Positions 53,301 through 63,127 are shown, counted from the first letter of the stretch. The stretch is DNA of 64,000 bases from CAWCUZ01 sp963798795 (GCA_963798795.1 CAWCUZ010000002.1:1313181-1377180), one strand, 5' to 3'. Translations and numbers: made by a program. The notes: generated from the sequence alone by a model not told the origin.

Positions 53301-54185
53301 CGATAATCGCTGCGTGATGCGCGCCCGCAACCGATAGAACTCGGACGTTCCGTGGCTGGCCTCGCCGATCAGCACGACGCGCGCATTGCCGATGCGGCGC
53401 ACGAGCGGATCCAGATCCGCACGATCCAGGCTTGCGAATCCCTCGCCAAACTTGGCGATCAGTCCGGGAACAGACACGCTGACGGCGGGCCGTGCCTGGA
53501 CAAGGCGTGGTGAAACGGTCTGCCATTCGTCCTCCCTGCTTTCCCATCCCTCCTTGCCGACAGTGGAACGAACCGCACGTCGGCCAGATCTTCCCGTTCG
53601 AACTCTTCCTCCTCCACACGGGTGATGCGCACCAACTCCTGGGATCGCGGGTCGGATCCGACGGGGACCACCATGCGTCCGCCGATAGCCAGCTGACGCA
53701 TCAACGACTTAGGCACTTCCGGCCCCCCCGCTGAGACCAGGATGGCATCAAACGGTGCCTTCTCGCGCCAGCCTTCGGTGCCGTCCGCATGACGCACATG
53801 GACGTTTTTGCAGCGCGCGTCGGCCAGATTGGCAGCCGCTCTCTCGGCGAGCTGAGCGATGCGCTCTATGGTGAATACTTCGGTGGCGATGCACGCAAGC
53901 ACAGCCGCCGCGTAGCCGGAGCCTGCTCCGATCTCCAGAACCTTTTCGCCGCCGCGCAACGCCGAGAGCCTCGATCATGAAGGCGACGATATAGGGTTGC
54001 GAAATCGTTTGGCCCGCCCCGATCGGCAGCGGGCTATCCTCGTATGCTCTGACGCGCAGATGCTGCGGAACGAAACGTTCGCGGGGGACCTTTCGCATGG
54101 CGGCGAGTATGCGAGGATCTCGGACGCCGCGTGCCTCGAGTTGCTCGGCAACGAATTTTTGGCGCGTCCGCTCGGTCTTTGCCAT
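53286..54185 (-). pseudogene. PIMT-erythromycin esterase fusion, frameshifted and truncated
   Basis: From ATG 54185: MAKTERTRQKFVAEQLEARGVRDPRILAAMRKVPRERFVP, SPLPIGAGQTISQPYIVAFMIEAL is a protein-L-isoaspartate O-methyltransferase N-terminus. After an indel near 53955 it continues GGEKVLEIGAGSGYAAAVLACIATEVFTIERI, the SAM-binding motif. A second indel near 53550 leads to SVPGLIAKFGEGFASLDRADLDPLVRRIGNARVVLIGEASHGTSEFYRLRARITQRL, the start of an erythromycin-esterase domain (GEASHG). It then ends at the junction. PIMT-esterase fusions are known to me from Rhizobiales. Repair of damaged proteins is the PIMT role; the esterase-like domain's substrate is unknown. Confidence 0.7.
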
Positions 54186-54378
54186 GTTGCCCTTACACCT
54201 TCCTTCTTGAAACATCACCGCACCACGGCAATCCCCGTCAATTCATCGGCTCATCGATTGTCCGCACCGCCTTCCTACCGAGGAGGTGCACTCCGACAAC
54301 TTCCGTGCGGGCACAAAAACGTACCATCACATGGGCGGACTTGAAATTTATCCAGAACTTCCGGCCAGGAAATACGCC

Positions 54379-55128
54379 CTACAGCAGAGGCCCGGTATAC
54401 ATTGGCGTGCCCGATCTCGTTTCGTCCTCCGGCGAGGGGAAGGCCATTCCCGAATAGGGTTCGACCCATACCATGTGGTCGTGGACGGTCTTGACGCCGG
54501 GGACGTTCTCAGCGAGGACCTTCAATGCTTCACGCTGCCTGTCATCTAGGATCGTGCCAGAAAGATCCACGCTGCCGTCACGCACAAGAACACTCACGCC
54601 GGCACTACCCCAGGGCAATGTCTTTAACTCTGCGATGATCCGGTCGCGAATTGCGGCATCACCCTTTGCCACCTCCGGAATAATTCGTGCCACGCTCGCC
54701 AGAACGTGCAGGAGATTGGCCCGTGTTATGATGCCGACGAGCTTGTCCCCGCGCAAAACAGGAACGCGCTTCACGCCGGCGCGCTCCATCGTCCCCACCA
54801 CGTCTTCGAGGGTTGCATCCTCGGAAACCGTTTGCGGCTTGCGGCTCATCACGTCCCCAACCTTGCGGCCGTGGGTATGGACATACTCCTCGGCGAGCCT
54901 GCCGCTCGACATGAAGAACTGCGACCATGCCGGCCGGCGCCGTTCCGTATCGGTTTCTGGACGGCGGAGAAAATCTCCTTCCGTCACGATACCAACCAAC
55001 TCTCCACGCTCGTCGACTACCGGCAGGCCGCTGATCCTGTTCTGCAGCATAACGAGCGCGGCCTGGAGCACCGACGCATCAGGCGCCACCGTTATCACCT
55101 GACGCGTCATTACTTCCCCAGCTTTCAT
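54379..55128 (-). CDS. CBS-CBS-BON protein
   Basis: 249 residues, intact. Two CBS domains (AGEVMTRQVITVAPDASVLQAALVMLQNRISGLPVVDERGELVGIVTEGDF; VGDVMSRKPQTVSEDATLEDVVGTMERAGVKRVPVLRGDKLVGIITRANLL) are followed by a BON domain (IRDRIIAELKTLPW, VSVLVRDGSVDLSGTILDDRQREALKVLAENVPGVKTVHDHM). CBS pairs bind adenosyl ligands. The arrangement is common in alphaproteobacterial stress or microoxic regulons. A FixK/FNR box stands 53 bases upstream of the ATG. Confidence 0.9.
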   Translation of the reverse strand: MKAGEVMTRQVITVAPDASVLQAALVMLQNRISGLPVVDERGELVGIVTEGDFLRRPETDTERRRPAWSQFFMSSGRLAEEYVHTHGRKVGDVMSRKPQTVSEDATLEDVVGTMERAGVKRVPVLRGDKLVGIITRANLLHVLASVARIIPEVAKGDAAIRDRIIAELKTLPWGSAGVSVLVRDGSVDLSGTILDDRQREALKVLAENVPGVKTVHDHMVWVEPYSGMAFPSPEDETRSGTPMYTGPLL

Positions 55129-55153
55129 CGCCGTCTCCTCCTAGGCTCCTAGC

Positions 55154-55195
55154 CTGATAGCTCGCGCGCGCCGGGCCGGAATTGACGTTGATCAA
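55154..55195 (-). promoter_or_regulatory. FixK/FNR-type promoter of the CBS-BON gene
   Basis: TTGACGTTGATCAA at 55182-55195 matches TTGA-N6-TCAA perfectly. Read toward the gene (minus strand), TATCAG (55154-55159) lies 22 bases after the box, the spacing of a class II FNR/FixK-dependent promoter. The ATG is at 55128. Confidence 0.65.
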
Positions 55196-55285
55196 AGGCC
55201 CGGCCTTATTTGACCAGAGCTGCCTGCTCACCATCGTCGCCGTGGCGTCCGTCTGCCCGCGCCGGCAGGCCGCTTCCTCTGCGGG

Positions 55286-55639
55286 CTACTGGTTCCGAAG
55301 GCTCATGATGTAACGGGCCACCTCGGTGATCATCTCATCGGTGAGCCGGGGATTGGGCATCCGATAGGGTTTGCCTTCCAGCCCGTGTGTGCTTCGGAGA
55401 AAATCCATCAGCGACTGAACGGACACCCCCGGTTTCTTGGCAATCGCCCTGAATTCAGGCCCGGGCTCGCGCAGGATCGGGGAGAATTCCTGGTCCGGCC
55501 CCACGACGTGGCAGGCCCAGCAGATGTTGTTTGCGATGGCACGTCCGCGTTCAACACCGCCGGATGCAACTGGTCCCTGCGCAAGAGCCGCAGGCGGCAG
55601 CAGCACGGCCATGGCGACAACCGTTAAGCCTGACCACAT
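55286..55639 (-). CDS. Class I c-type cytochrome
   Basis: 117 residues with a signal peptide ending ALAQ. GVERGRAIANNICWACHVV has the CxxCH heme motif (CWACH). GLEGKPYRMPNPRLTDEMITEVARYIMSLR carries the distal Met and the C-terminal helix. It is a small periplasmic monoheme electron carrier. It starts about 150 bases upstream (minus direction) of the CBS-BON gene but has no FixK box that I can see. Confidence 0.85.
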   Translation of the reverse strand: MWSGLTVVAMAVLLPPAALAQGPVASGGVERGRAIANNICWACHVVGPDQEFSPILREPGPEFRAIAKKPGVSVQSLMDFLRSTHGLEGKPYRMPNPRLTDEMITEVARYIMSLRNQ

Positions 55640-55709
55640 CTCGGCTCACCTAAGCCGTCGAATGACCGCCAAACGGCCGACGCCAGTTGTCTCCGTCGGC
55701 AATATCGGC

Positions 55710-56306
55710 TCACGTGTTCGGATAGCCGACGGTCTGGGCGAAGGTCACGAACTGCTCCGCCGGCAATTCGAGCATCTGCGCCAGCTTGTGTTGATCGAGC
55801 CCCCGCGAAATACCTCGCGAGGCCTTCCGACGCGCAGAACAGATAGACATTCTGCCGGATGAAGCCTGCATCAACCGAAGCGTAGAGCCGCCGCTCCTCG
55901 ACCGACACATCCTGCATCCGCTCGCCATGCGCCACGTAGATGAGATTGAGGGGCGCGGTTGCGACGAAATCCTGCGAGCCCGTGGTAGCGCGAACATCGG
56001 CATCCCGGTGCTTGATGAGCGCGTGCTGCTTCGGTTCGTACAGCCACACACCGTCGCTCATGGCGACGTAGACGTCGATCACCATCACGTGGCGCCAATA
56101 AGGAGCAGTGCGGGGTCGCCGGACGCCGGACGATTGATGCCGAACGCCGACCAGAGCAGATCCGACAAATTCTGGGGAGACAAGGACCGATCCGAATACG
56201 CGCGCGTGGAATGCCGCAGCTTCAGCGCTTCGAGCAGAGCTTGCCTCCCTCCATCGCGGGGGAGGCAGTGCCGACTCGCCGGGATGATCTCGCGCGAGGA
56301 CATCAT
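55710..56306 (-). pseudogene. SagB/ThcOx-type nitroreductase-like protein, frameshifted
   Basis: Pieces in order: RQALLEALKLRHSTRAYSDRSLSPQNLSDLLWSAFGINRPASGD; after an insertion near 56110, WRHVMVIDVYVAMSDGVWLYEPKQHALIKHRDADVRATTGSQDFVATAPLNLIYVAHGERM; then VSVEERRLYASVDAGFIRQNVYLFCASEGL; after another indel near 55800, DQHKLAQMLELPAEQFVTFAQTVGYP and a stop at 55708-55712. RHSTRAY is the FMN-binding N-terminal motif of nitroreductases. The start at 56306 (ATGATG) is uncertain. It would be an FMN oxidoreductase. Confidence 0.7.
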
Positions 56307-56434
56307 GCGCGCGCTTGAGGAGTCAGTGCAGCAAGAGCGGATGACCGATTTGTGAGTTTGGCCGGCCATGCCGATTTGCGTCAATGCCGCGTTGCGCCAG
56401 AAAACGGAATTGCCACGGCTCGCTCGTTTCCTCG

Positions 56435-57222
56435 ATGCGCGCTCCACCAACCGAGTCGAACGCTGACGGCTGACGAGGTCATTGTCGAGACATTCGGCCT
56501 GACACGCCGGTTCGGCGCGTTCACGGCCGTAGACGCGGTGTCGCTCGCGGTGCGACCCGGCGAGATCTTCGGGCTTATCGGGCCGAACCGCCGGCAAGTC
56601 GACGCTCGTCAAGATGCTGACGACGATGTTGCCGCCCAGCTCAGGGCGAGCCGTCATCGCCGGGTACGACGTCGTCCGCGCGCCCGCCGCGGTCAGGGGC
56701 CACATCGGCTACGTGCCGCAGCCCCTCTCGGCGGACGGGGCGCTGACGGGCTATGAGAACCTGCTCTTCTCCGCGCGCCTCTATCTCATCCCGCGCCGCG
56801 AACGCGAGGCCCGCATCCTGGCAGCGCTTGAAAGAATGGGGCTCGCCGAAGCCGGCAATCGCCTGGTCCAGGGTTATTCCGGAAGCATAATACCGGCGTC
56901 TCAAGATCGCGCAGAGCATGATCCACGAGCCCCCGGTGCTGTTCATGGACGAGCCGACCGTCGGGCTCGACCCGGCCGCGCGCCGCGCCGTGTGGGACCA
57001 TGTCCGCCACGTCAAGGGGACGCTCGGCACCACCATCATCATGACGACGCACCTGATGGAGGAGGCCGACGAAATGTGCGACCGCATCGGCGTGCTGCAG
57101 GCGGGCAAGCAGACCGGCACCCCGGCAGAATTGAAGGCCCGTCTCGGCCCCGGCGCCACGCTTGACGACGTGTTCGCTCATATCACCGGAGCTGAGCTTG
57201 AATCGAGGAGGCTCGTATCGCG
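56435..57222 (+). pseudogene. ABC transporter ATP-binding protein (NodI/DrrA type), frameshifted
   Basis: VETFGLTRRFGAFTAVDAVSLAVRPGEIFGLIGPN leads into a Walker A that is damaged by loss of two bases near 56590 (expected GPNGAGKST). It continues KMLTTMLPPSSGRAVIAGYDVVRAPAAVRGHIGYVPQPLSADGALTGYENLLFSARLY and EAGNRLVQGYSG. A one-base insertion near 56895 follows, then LKIAQSMIHEPPVLFMDEPTVGLDPAARRAVWDHV with an intact Walker B, and TTHLMEEADEMCDRIGVL. Both ends are approximate; ATG 56435 needs one more indel. Four changes in all. It pairs with the permease at 57223. Confidence 0.75.
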
Positions 57223-58050
57223 ATGTCCGAGAGACCCGCCGCAGCGTTCAAAGCCATTCCTGACTGGCGCTTGGCAGCCCGGGTGCTGGGCTACGGCACG
57301 CAGGTATTCGCGGTCGCCGACACGGAGATCCGCAAGCTCAAGCGCGATCCCAGTGAGGTCCTCACGCGCGCCTTGCAGCCGGCGGTCTGGCTGCTGCTGT
57401 TCGGCCAGGTTATGGCGCTGTGCGCGGCCTTGATGCCGGCGGCGGCAACTACCTTGATTTCCTGGCGCCGGGCATACTGACGCAAAGCGTGCTGTTTGCC
57501 GCGATCTTTTACGGCATCGCGGCCATCTGGGAGCGCGATCTCGGCATTCTGCACCGCTACATGGTCAGTCCCGCACCGCGCACGCTCTGGTGCTGGGAAA
57601 GGCCGTCTCATCGGCGGCGCGCGGGCTTATCCAGGCCGTGATCGTCTATCTGCTCGCTACCCTCATGAGCATCGATTTGAGCTTCAATCCGCTGCACCTC
57701 CTGGGCGTCGCCATCCTGATCGCCCTCGGATCAGCCCTGTTTGCGACGTTCTCCCTGGCCGTTGCCTGCATCGTCAAGACACGGGAGCGCTTCATGGGCA
57801 TAGGCCAGGTGCTCACCATGCCGATCTTCTTTGCCAGCAACGCCATCTATCCGATCGAGATCATGCCGGATTGGCTCAAGGCGGTCTCCTTCGCCAACCC
57901 GCTCAGCTATGAGGTCGATGCCTTGCGCGCACTGATGCTGGCGGGCGGCCAAAGCAAGTTCGGGATGGGGTTGGATTTGCGGTGCTCGTGGGCGCGACCG
58001 CCGCCCTGGTAGCGCTCGCGGCAAGGCTCTATCCGCGCATGACGGCCTGA
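57223..58050 (+). pseudogene. ABC-2 type transporter permease (NodJ/DrrB type), frameshifted
   Basis: ATG 57223 has gagg(a)gg upstream. Pieces: VFAVADTEIRKLKRDPSEVLTRALQPAVWLLLFGQVMA; GGNYLDFLAPGILTQSVLFAAIFYGIAAIWERDLGILHRYMVSPAPRT; LGKAVSSAARGLIQAVIVYLLATLMSIDLSFNPLHLLGVAILIALGSALFATFSLAVACIV; GIGQVLTMPIFFASNAIYPIEIMPDWLKAVSFANPLSYEVDALRALML. These are the six-helix ABC-2 membrane domain. Three indels separate them. The substrate (lipid, polysaccharide or drug) is unknown. Confidence 0.75.
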
Positions 58051-58075
58051 GCCGGTGGCCGCAGGAGATGATCGC

Positions 58076-58602
58076 GTGAAAGCTCTGCCGCTATCCAAGG
58101 CCTACCAACTGCTCGAGCCAGGCCCGGTGGTTCTGCTCGCGACTGCCGCAAGGGCCGGCCCAACGTCATGACCATGTCCTGGCACATGATGGTCGAGTTC
58201 GAGCCGCCGCTTGTCGCCTGCGTCGTCTCGGCGCCAACCACAGCTTTGCCGCGCTCCGGGCGACGCGGAGTGCGTGATCGCCGTTCCGGCCGTGGACATG
58301 GCGTCGAAAGTGGTCGAGGTCGGCAATTCCTCCGGGCGAGACATCGACAAGTTCGAGGCGTTAGGGTGGCCACGAAACCGGGCAAGGTCGTGAGGCCCCC
58401 TCTGCTCACAGAATGCTTCGCCAATCTCGAATGCAGGGTCGCCGACAGGACCCTCGTGGACAAATACAATCTCTTCATGCTGGAGGTGCTCAACGCCTGG
58501 ATCGATCCGGCGCAGAAGCCCCCCAAGACCATCCACCATCAGGGATACGGCAGGTTCGTCGTCGACGGGCAGACCATCAAGCTCAAGTCGAAAATGCGAT
58601 GA
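58076..58602 (+). pseudogene. Flavin reductase-like FMN-binding protein, frameshifted
   Basis: From GTG 58076: LSKAYQLLEPGPVVLLAT, an indel near 58150, then GRPNVMTMSWHMMVEFEPPLVACVVSA, the flavin-reductase N-terminal motif. A second indel near 58245 restores RECVIAVPAVDMASKVVEVGNSSG, and after a third near 58365 the end reads KVVRPPLLTECFANLECRVADRTLVDKYNLFMLEVLNAWID. This is a short NAD(P)H:FMN oxidoreductase-like fold. It follows the ABC-2 permease by 25 bases and may share its transcript. Confidence 0.7.
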
Positions 58603-58741
58603 GGGATGAAACGGGGAATACCGGAAGCTTGGCCATCCCCAGGCTTGAATGTATTTTCAACCTGCGCACACAACGGCTGAAGCACGGCGGCTCCAAGGTG
58701 GGCCCAAGCTCTTTGCGAATGCACTCCTTCTCCGTTCCCGC

Positions 58742-58888
58742 TTAGTGGGGATTTTTGAAGACGTCAGTCATCCACTGCGTTGGTTGCGCCGGCTTCGGAG
58801 GCCGTGGATCATCAATGGCGTTGGCGACGACGATGCTGAGAAGTACGGTTGACAGGATGCACGCGAGTGAAAGGCGGAGCGCGAGCAT
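58742..58888 (-). CDS. 48-residue exported peptide
   Basis: ATG 58888 has a gggag site at 6 bases. Residues 1-25 (LALRLSLACILSTVLLSIVVANA) are a signal peptide. The mature part (IDDPRPPKPAQPTQWMTDVFKNPH) is short and Pro-rich. No family is known to me. It stands alone between the flavin reductase and the SpoIIAA-like gene. Confidence 0.5.
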   Translation of the reverse strand: MLALRLSLACILSTVLLSIVVANAIDDPRPPKPAQPTQWMTDVFKNPH

Positions 58889-59036
58889 GGTGGTCTCCCT
58901 TCGTTGATGCCACCAGACAAACGTGAGTCGGCTGCAGGCATGCACCACAACCGCGACAAATTGTATTTATTTGTAACTGGGGAGACCAACCCAGTCGCCG
59001 ATCCGATGGGTAGGTGGAAAGACCCGCCACGTAGAG

Positions 59037-59402
59037 CTACGCGAGAACCCACTCGCGAGCTTCGGCTTCCTCGTCAAGGGTGAAAAGTTCGACGTGTCCC
59101 GGAAGCAAAAAGCTGAGTGCGCGAACGGTCTCTCGAAACCAATCAAGGTTCGTGACGATGGCAATGCGATCCCAGCGCATGGGGTGGTCGATCCCGAGGT
59201 CGAAATCGTGCGACACGCCGGGCTCGATGTGCGAAAAGTCCTGCGCAATGTGGTAGTAGAGCCTGACCTTCTCGTGTCGCTTCAACGCCGTCTCAATGAC
59301 GGGCATCAGGACCGTTTCGTAGTCGCGCCGTGTGATGCGGCCCGTGCACATGAAGCCGATCACATGGCTCGGAAGCTTGCTCAAATGCGTGATCATCGGC
59401 AT
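59037..59402 (-). CDS. SpoIIAA-like (STAS/SEC14-fold) protein
   Basis: 121 residues, intact, from ATG 59402. LPSHVIGFMCTGRITRRDYETVLMPVIETALKRHEKVRLYYHIAQDF, DLGIDHPMRWDRIAIVTNLDWFRETVRALSFLLPGHVELF and the EEAEAREWVLA helix fit the SpoIIAA-like family (PF11964). These small proteins of unknown role are common in Alphaproteobacteria and are often stress- or oxygen-regulated. Confidence 0.8.
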   Translation of the reverse strand: MPMITHLSKLPSHVIGFMCTGRITRRDYETVLMPVIETALKRHEKVRLYYHIAQDFSHIEPGVSHDFDLGIDHPMRWDRIAIVTNLDWFRETVRALSFLLPGHVELFTLDEEAEAREWVLA

Positions 59403-59466
59403 TACTCGTGGTGGGCCAGCAACTCCCGATTGCCGAAAATCACCACGGTTGGACGCTAGGTGGCGC

Positions 59467-59757
59467 TCACCGGGATGGCTCGTTCGGATTGTACGGTCCC
59501 GTCGATTGATCCCGTTGATCGTACAAGAGAGCCAGCTTTCCGAAAAGCATTCCAGCTTCGCGTGCATCGCCCGCCATACAGATATCGTAAGCCCGCAGCG
59601 CCATGCGGCTGAGCTCGGCCAGCTGTTGAGGCGACAACCCCGCGTAGCGTCTCTGCTCGAGCTTGCCCCAAAAGCTCTTGAGCTCCGCACCGCAGTCCGC
59701 GCGCGCATGACCTGCCAGGACGGCAACCGCAACAATCGCAATGGCGAGCGCCTTCAT
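59467..59757 (-). CDS. 96-residue exported protein, FixK-box controlled
   Basis: A signal peptide (MKALAIAIVAVAVLAGHARA) is followed by a 76-residue mature domain with two Cys (DCGAEL and YDICMAG) that may form a disulfide, and three predicted helices (LKSFWGKLEQRRYAGL, QLAELSRMALRAYDICM, LFGKLALLYDQ). I do not recognise the family; an ordinary small periplasmic helical protein is all that can be said. A FixK/FNR box stands 52 bases upstream. Confidence 0.7.
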   Translation of the reverse strand: MKALAIAIVAVAVLAGHARADCGAELKSFWGKLEQRRYAGLSPQQLAELSRMALRAYDICMAGDAREAGMLFGKLALLYDQRDQSTGPYNPNEPSR

Positions 59758-59780
59758 CGGTGATCCTTGCGAAGTTCAGC

Positions 59781-59823
59781 ACAATATGCGGTCACTCCAC
59801 CGCGCGACCTTGATCGTCATCAA
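59781..59823 (-). promoter_or_regulatory. FixK/FNR-type promoter of the 96-aa protein
   Basis: TTGATCGTCATCAA at 59810-59823 is a perfect palindromic TTGA-N6-TCAA box. On the minus strand TATTGT (59781-59786) lies 23 bases after it. The ATG is at 59757. Confidence 0.65.
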
Positions 59824-59874
59824 TCGGCGCGATGCGCCTTACCAGGCCGAGCAGCTCTGGTGTGACAACCGCTA

Positions 59875-61082
59875 TCATTCATGGCGGAGCGCCTCGATCG
59901 GGTCCAGATGTGCCGCGCGGCGCGCCGGGAAGTAGCCGAACACGACGCCGACGATGGCGGAGAATGCGAAGGCGATCAGGACGATGCTAGGGTCGAGCAC
60001 GAATGGAACGTCGAGCGCCCGAGTGGCGAGGCCTGCGAGTGCCGAGACCCAGCATGATCGCCGATCATGCCGCCTAGCCCTGAAAGCACGACCGCCTCCA
60101 CCAGAAACTGCATCAGCACCTGGCCCTCGAGCGCGCCGATCGCCAGGCGAATGCCGATCTCGCGCGTGCGCTCGGTCACGGAGACCAGCATGATGTTCAT
60201 GATGCCGATGCCGCCGACCAGCAGGCTGACGCCTGCCACGGCAGCCAGCAGGCCGGTCAGCACCGTCGTCGTGGCGGTTTGGGTCTGCGCGATCTGCTTC
60301 ATGTCGCGGACCGAGAAGTCGTCTTCCTTGCCGGTTGTTATGTTGCGCCGCTCTCGCAGCAGCCGCTCGATGTCGGCCTGAACCTTGGCGGTGTCGGTTC
60401 CTTCCTCCGCTGACACCCAGATCGTGGAGATATCCGAGTTGCCGGCAATGCGGCGCTGAAACATGCGCAGCGGCACGATCACGATGTCGTCCTGGTCCGT
60501 GCCGAAGCTGGATTGGCCCTTGGCCGCCAGCAGCCCGATGACCTCGCAGGAGATCTTGTTGACCCGGATGCTGCGACCGATCGGCTCCTCTCTGCCGAAC
60601 AGCTTCTCGCGCACGGTTTCCCCTATGACGCAGGCCGCCCGCCCGCTGCGGACCTCGCCCTCCAGGAAGCGCCGGCCGGCCGTCAGCTGCCAATCGTGTG
60701 TGATGAAATAGCCGTTCTCGGTGCCGGTCACGGGCGTACTGCGGTTTTCCGACCCGTAGACAATCGTTGTCGCCTTTTGGCTCGTGGGCGCTACGGCGCG
60801 CACGCCGCGAAGCTGCGCCTTCAGCGCCTCCACGTCGCGGATATTGAAAGGCTTGGCCTCGGAGCTGGCTCGGCCGGGTCCGAACTGCCCCGGCCGAACC
60901 GAAAGCAGATTGCTGCCGAGCCTGGCCAGGTCGGCGGCCACCTTGGCCGTGGTGCCATTGCCGATCGTCACCATGGCGATGACCGCGCCGACGCCGATCA
61001 CGATGCCGAGCATCGTGAGGAACGATCGAAGCGCATTGCGCAGGATCGCCTGCAGGGCAAGCTTGATCGTCTCGTAGACCAT
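59875..61082 (-). CDS. MacB-type permease (FtsX domain), one frameshift
   Basis: From ATG 61082 (aaggag site 7 bases upstream): LALQAILRNALRSFLTMLGIVIGVGAVIAMVTIGNG (first helix), an extracytoplasmic MacB core (VTGTENGYFITHDWQLTAGRRFLEGEV, CVIGETVREKLFG, DDIVIVPLRMFQRRI), and VLTGLLAAVAGVSLLVGGIGIMNIMLVSVTERTREIGIRLAIGA. Near 60058 an indel changes frame; the end LDPSIVLIAFAFSAIVGVVFGYFPARRAAHLDPIEALRHE is canonical. It works with the ATPase just upstream and MacA. No N-terminal ATPase domain is fused, unlike E. coli MacB. Confidence 0.85.
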
Positions 61083-61802
61083 CACGCCGCTCCTTGTTCG
61101 ATCACGTCGGACGCAATACGGCCGTCGAGGAAGCCGATGACGCGCTGCGCATATGCCGCAATGTCGGCCTCATGCGTGACCATGACCACGGTGATGCCCT
61201 GGTCGCGGTTGAGGCTGGTGAGCAGGTCCATGATGCCTCGGCTGGTCTTCGTGTCGAGGTTGCCGGTCGGCTCGTCAGCAAGCAGCACGGCAGGACTTGT
61301 CACGATCGCGCGGGCAATGGCGACGCGCTGCTGCTGTCCTCCGGACAGCTGGTTGGCCGTGTGATTTTCCCGGCCCTTCAGGCCCACACGATCGAGCGCC
61401 CGGCTTGCCAATCCCCGCCGCTCCTCGAACGGCATGCCGCGATACACGAGCGGCAGCTCAACGTTCTCGATGGCGGATGTTCGGGGAAGCAGATTGAAAC
61501 CCTGGAATACGAATCCAAGAAAATGCCGCCGCAGAAGTGCCCGCTGGTCACGCCTCAACGACCCGACGTCGATGCCCTTGAAGAAATACGATCCCGAGCT
61601 CGGCGTATCGAGACAGCCGATGATGTTCATGGCCGTCGATTTGCCGGAGCCCGACGGCCCCATGATGGCCACAAACTCATGCGGCCTGGATCTTCAGGTC
61701 CGCCCCGGCAAGCGCATGAACGGCCGCATCGCCTGACCCATACACCTTGGTGACGTCCCTGAGTTCGATCAGGGTTTGAGCACTATCCGTCGGTTTCTGC
61801 AC
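61082..61802 (-). CDS. MacB-type ABC ATPase, one frameshift
   Basis: From GTG 61802: LIELRDVTKVYGSGDAAVHALAGADLKIQ, a frame change near 61675, then FVAIMGPSGSGKSTAMNIIGCLDTPSSG (Walker A), FVFQGFNLLPRTSAIENVELPL (Q-loop), QLSGGQQQRVAIARAIVTSPAVLLADEPTGNLDTKTS (signature and Walker B) and VMVTHEADIA (switch His). This is the LolD/MacB-type ATPase subfamily. Its stop overlaps the permease start, so both are coupled. Confidence 0.88.
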
Positions 61803-61809
61803 GGCACTG

Positions 61810-63101
61810 CTACGGCTTGGCTGTCGCGCTGTCGACGATGACGCCCTGATCCTCCTTGAGGTCGCCCTTCACGATCTCCGTGCGTTGCCCGTCCGACACC
61901 CCCACCACCACGCGAACGGAAGACGGCGCGCCATTCTTCAGGATCCACACCCTGCGGTTTGGACCACTTTGTTCCCGTTGGCTCGCCGGCCGGAACGGCG
62001 GGCGTCCGCGCAGGATTCCCAGCCTGCGGAGCAGGCTTGTGTTCTCTTCCGACGACTGCCTCGCCGGCGGGGAATACCGAAGGGCGGCGTTGGGAACCGT
62101 CAACGCCTTGGCCACCTGCTGCACGATGATCTCTGCCGTTGCCGTCATTCCCGGCCGCAGGAGAAGCTCGGAGTTGTCGGTCGAGAGAACCGCTTTGTAG
62201 GTGACCACGCCCTGCACGACCTCGGAGCCGTAGCGCAGCTCGCGGATGCGCGCCTGAAACTTCCGGTCCGGATAGGCATCGACCGAGAATGTGCCCTGCT
62301 GGCCCTTCCTTGACCTTGCCGACGTCGGCTTCATCGACATCGACCTGCACCTCCATCTGCGTGAGGTCCTCGGCGATGGTGAAGAGGACCGGCGCCTGCA
62401 AGGAGGACGCGACGGTCTGGCCGGGATCGACATTGCGCTTCAGAACGACGCCGTTGATCGGCGACACGATGCGGGACTTGAGGAGGTTGGTCTCATTGAG
62501 CTCGACATCAGCCTCGGCAACGCCGACATCGGCCTTGGCGCTTTCGACCGCGGCAATGGCCCGATCATAGGCCGCCTTGGCCGTGTCGAGGTCCTGCTGC
62601 GAGGAGAATTCTGCTCGTGGCGAGCGTCTTCTTCCTCTCGTAGACGAGCCTCTTCTCGACCAACGTGGCTTCCGCATCGAGGACCTTGGCTTTGGCCGAG
62701 GCGAGCTTGGCGCGCGAGCTGTTCAGCGTCGCCTTCAGCTTGTCGGTGTCGAGCTCGGCGAGCACCTGGCCGACTTTCACCGGCGAGTTGTAGTCCACGA
62801 GCACGCTGCGAACCGTCCCGGACAATTCGCTCGAGACGTCGATCTGGTTCGTCGGCTGCACGGAGCCCGTTGCCGTGATGATGACCGTGAGATCAACACG
62901 GCTTGCTGGTTCGACGACGTAGCTTTGCCCACCGTTTGAGCTGCCACGCAAGAACAGGGCAGCGGCAAACAACAAGAGCAGCGCTGCCGCGGCCCCCCCG
63001 ATCAGGAGTTTGCGATCCAGGATCCGAGACGTGCGCGGTTTGTCGAGCCCCAACAGGTGACGGATCTCCGAGTGCTCCTCATGCCCGGGCTGCTTGTTCA
63101 C
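61810..63101 (-). pseudogene. macA: MacA-type periplasmic adaptor, two frameshifts
   Basis: From ATG 63101 a cytosolic tail and one membrane helix (LLIGGAAAALLLLFAAALFLRG) are followed by VEPASRVDLTVIITATGSVQPTNQIDVSSELSGTVRSVLVDYNSPVKVGQVLAELD (lipoyl domain) and LKATLNSSRAKLASAKAKVLDAEATL (coiled coil). After an indel near 62615: SSQQDLDTAKAAYDRAIAAVESAKADV, SRIVSPINGVVLKRNVDPGQTVASSLQ. After another near 62305: FQARIRELRYGSEVVQGVVTYKAVL, MTATAEIIVQQVAKALTVPNAALRY. It is first in a macA-ATPase-permease operon with a FixK box 54 bases upstream. Confidence 0.85.
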
Positions 63102-63127
63102 GTGTTAGCTCCGCTCCATCTGCGACA

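Noticed and set aside
53286..53480. Erythromycin resistance gene
   Set aside because: Only the first part of an esterase-like domain fused to PIMT remains; such chromosomal homologues are not evidence of macrolide resistance.
56322..56435. Minus-strand fragment TSEPWQFRFLAQRG upstream of the nitroreductase-like gene
   Set aside because: Resembles a nitroreductase segment but cannot be joined to the gene by a simple indel.
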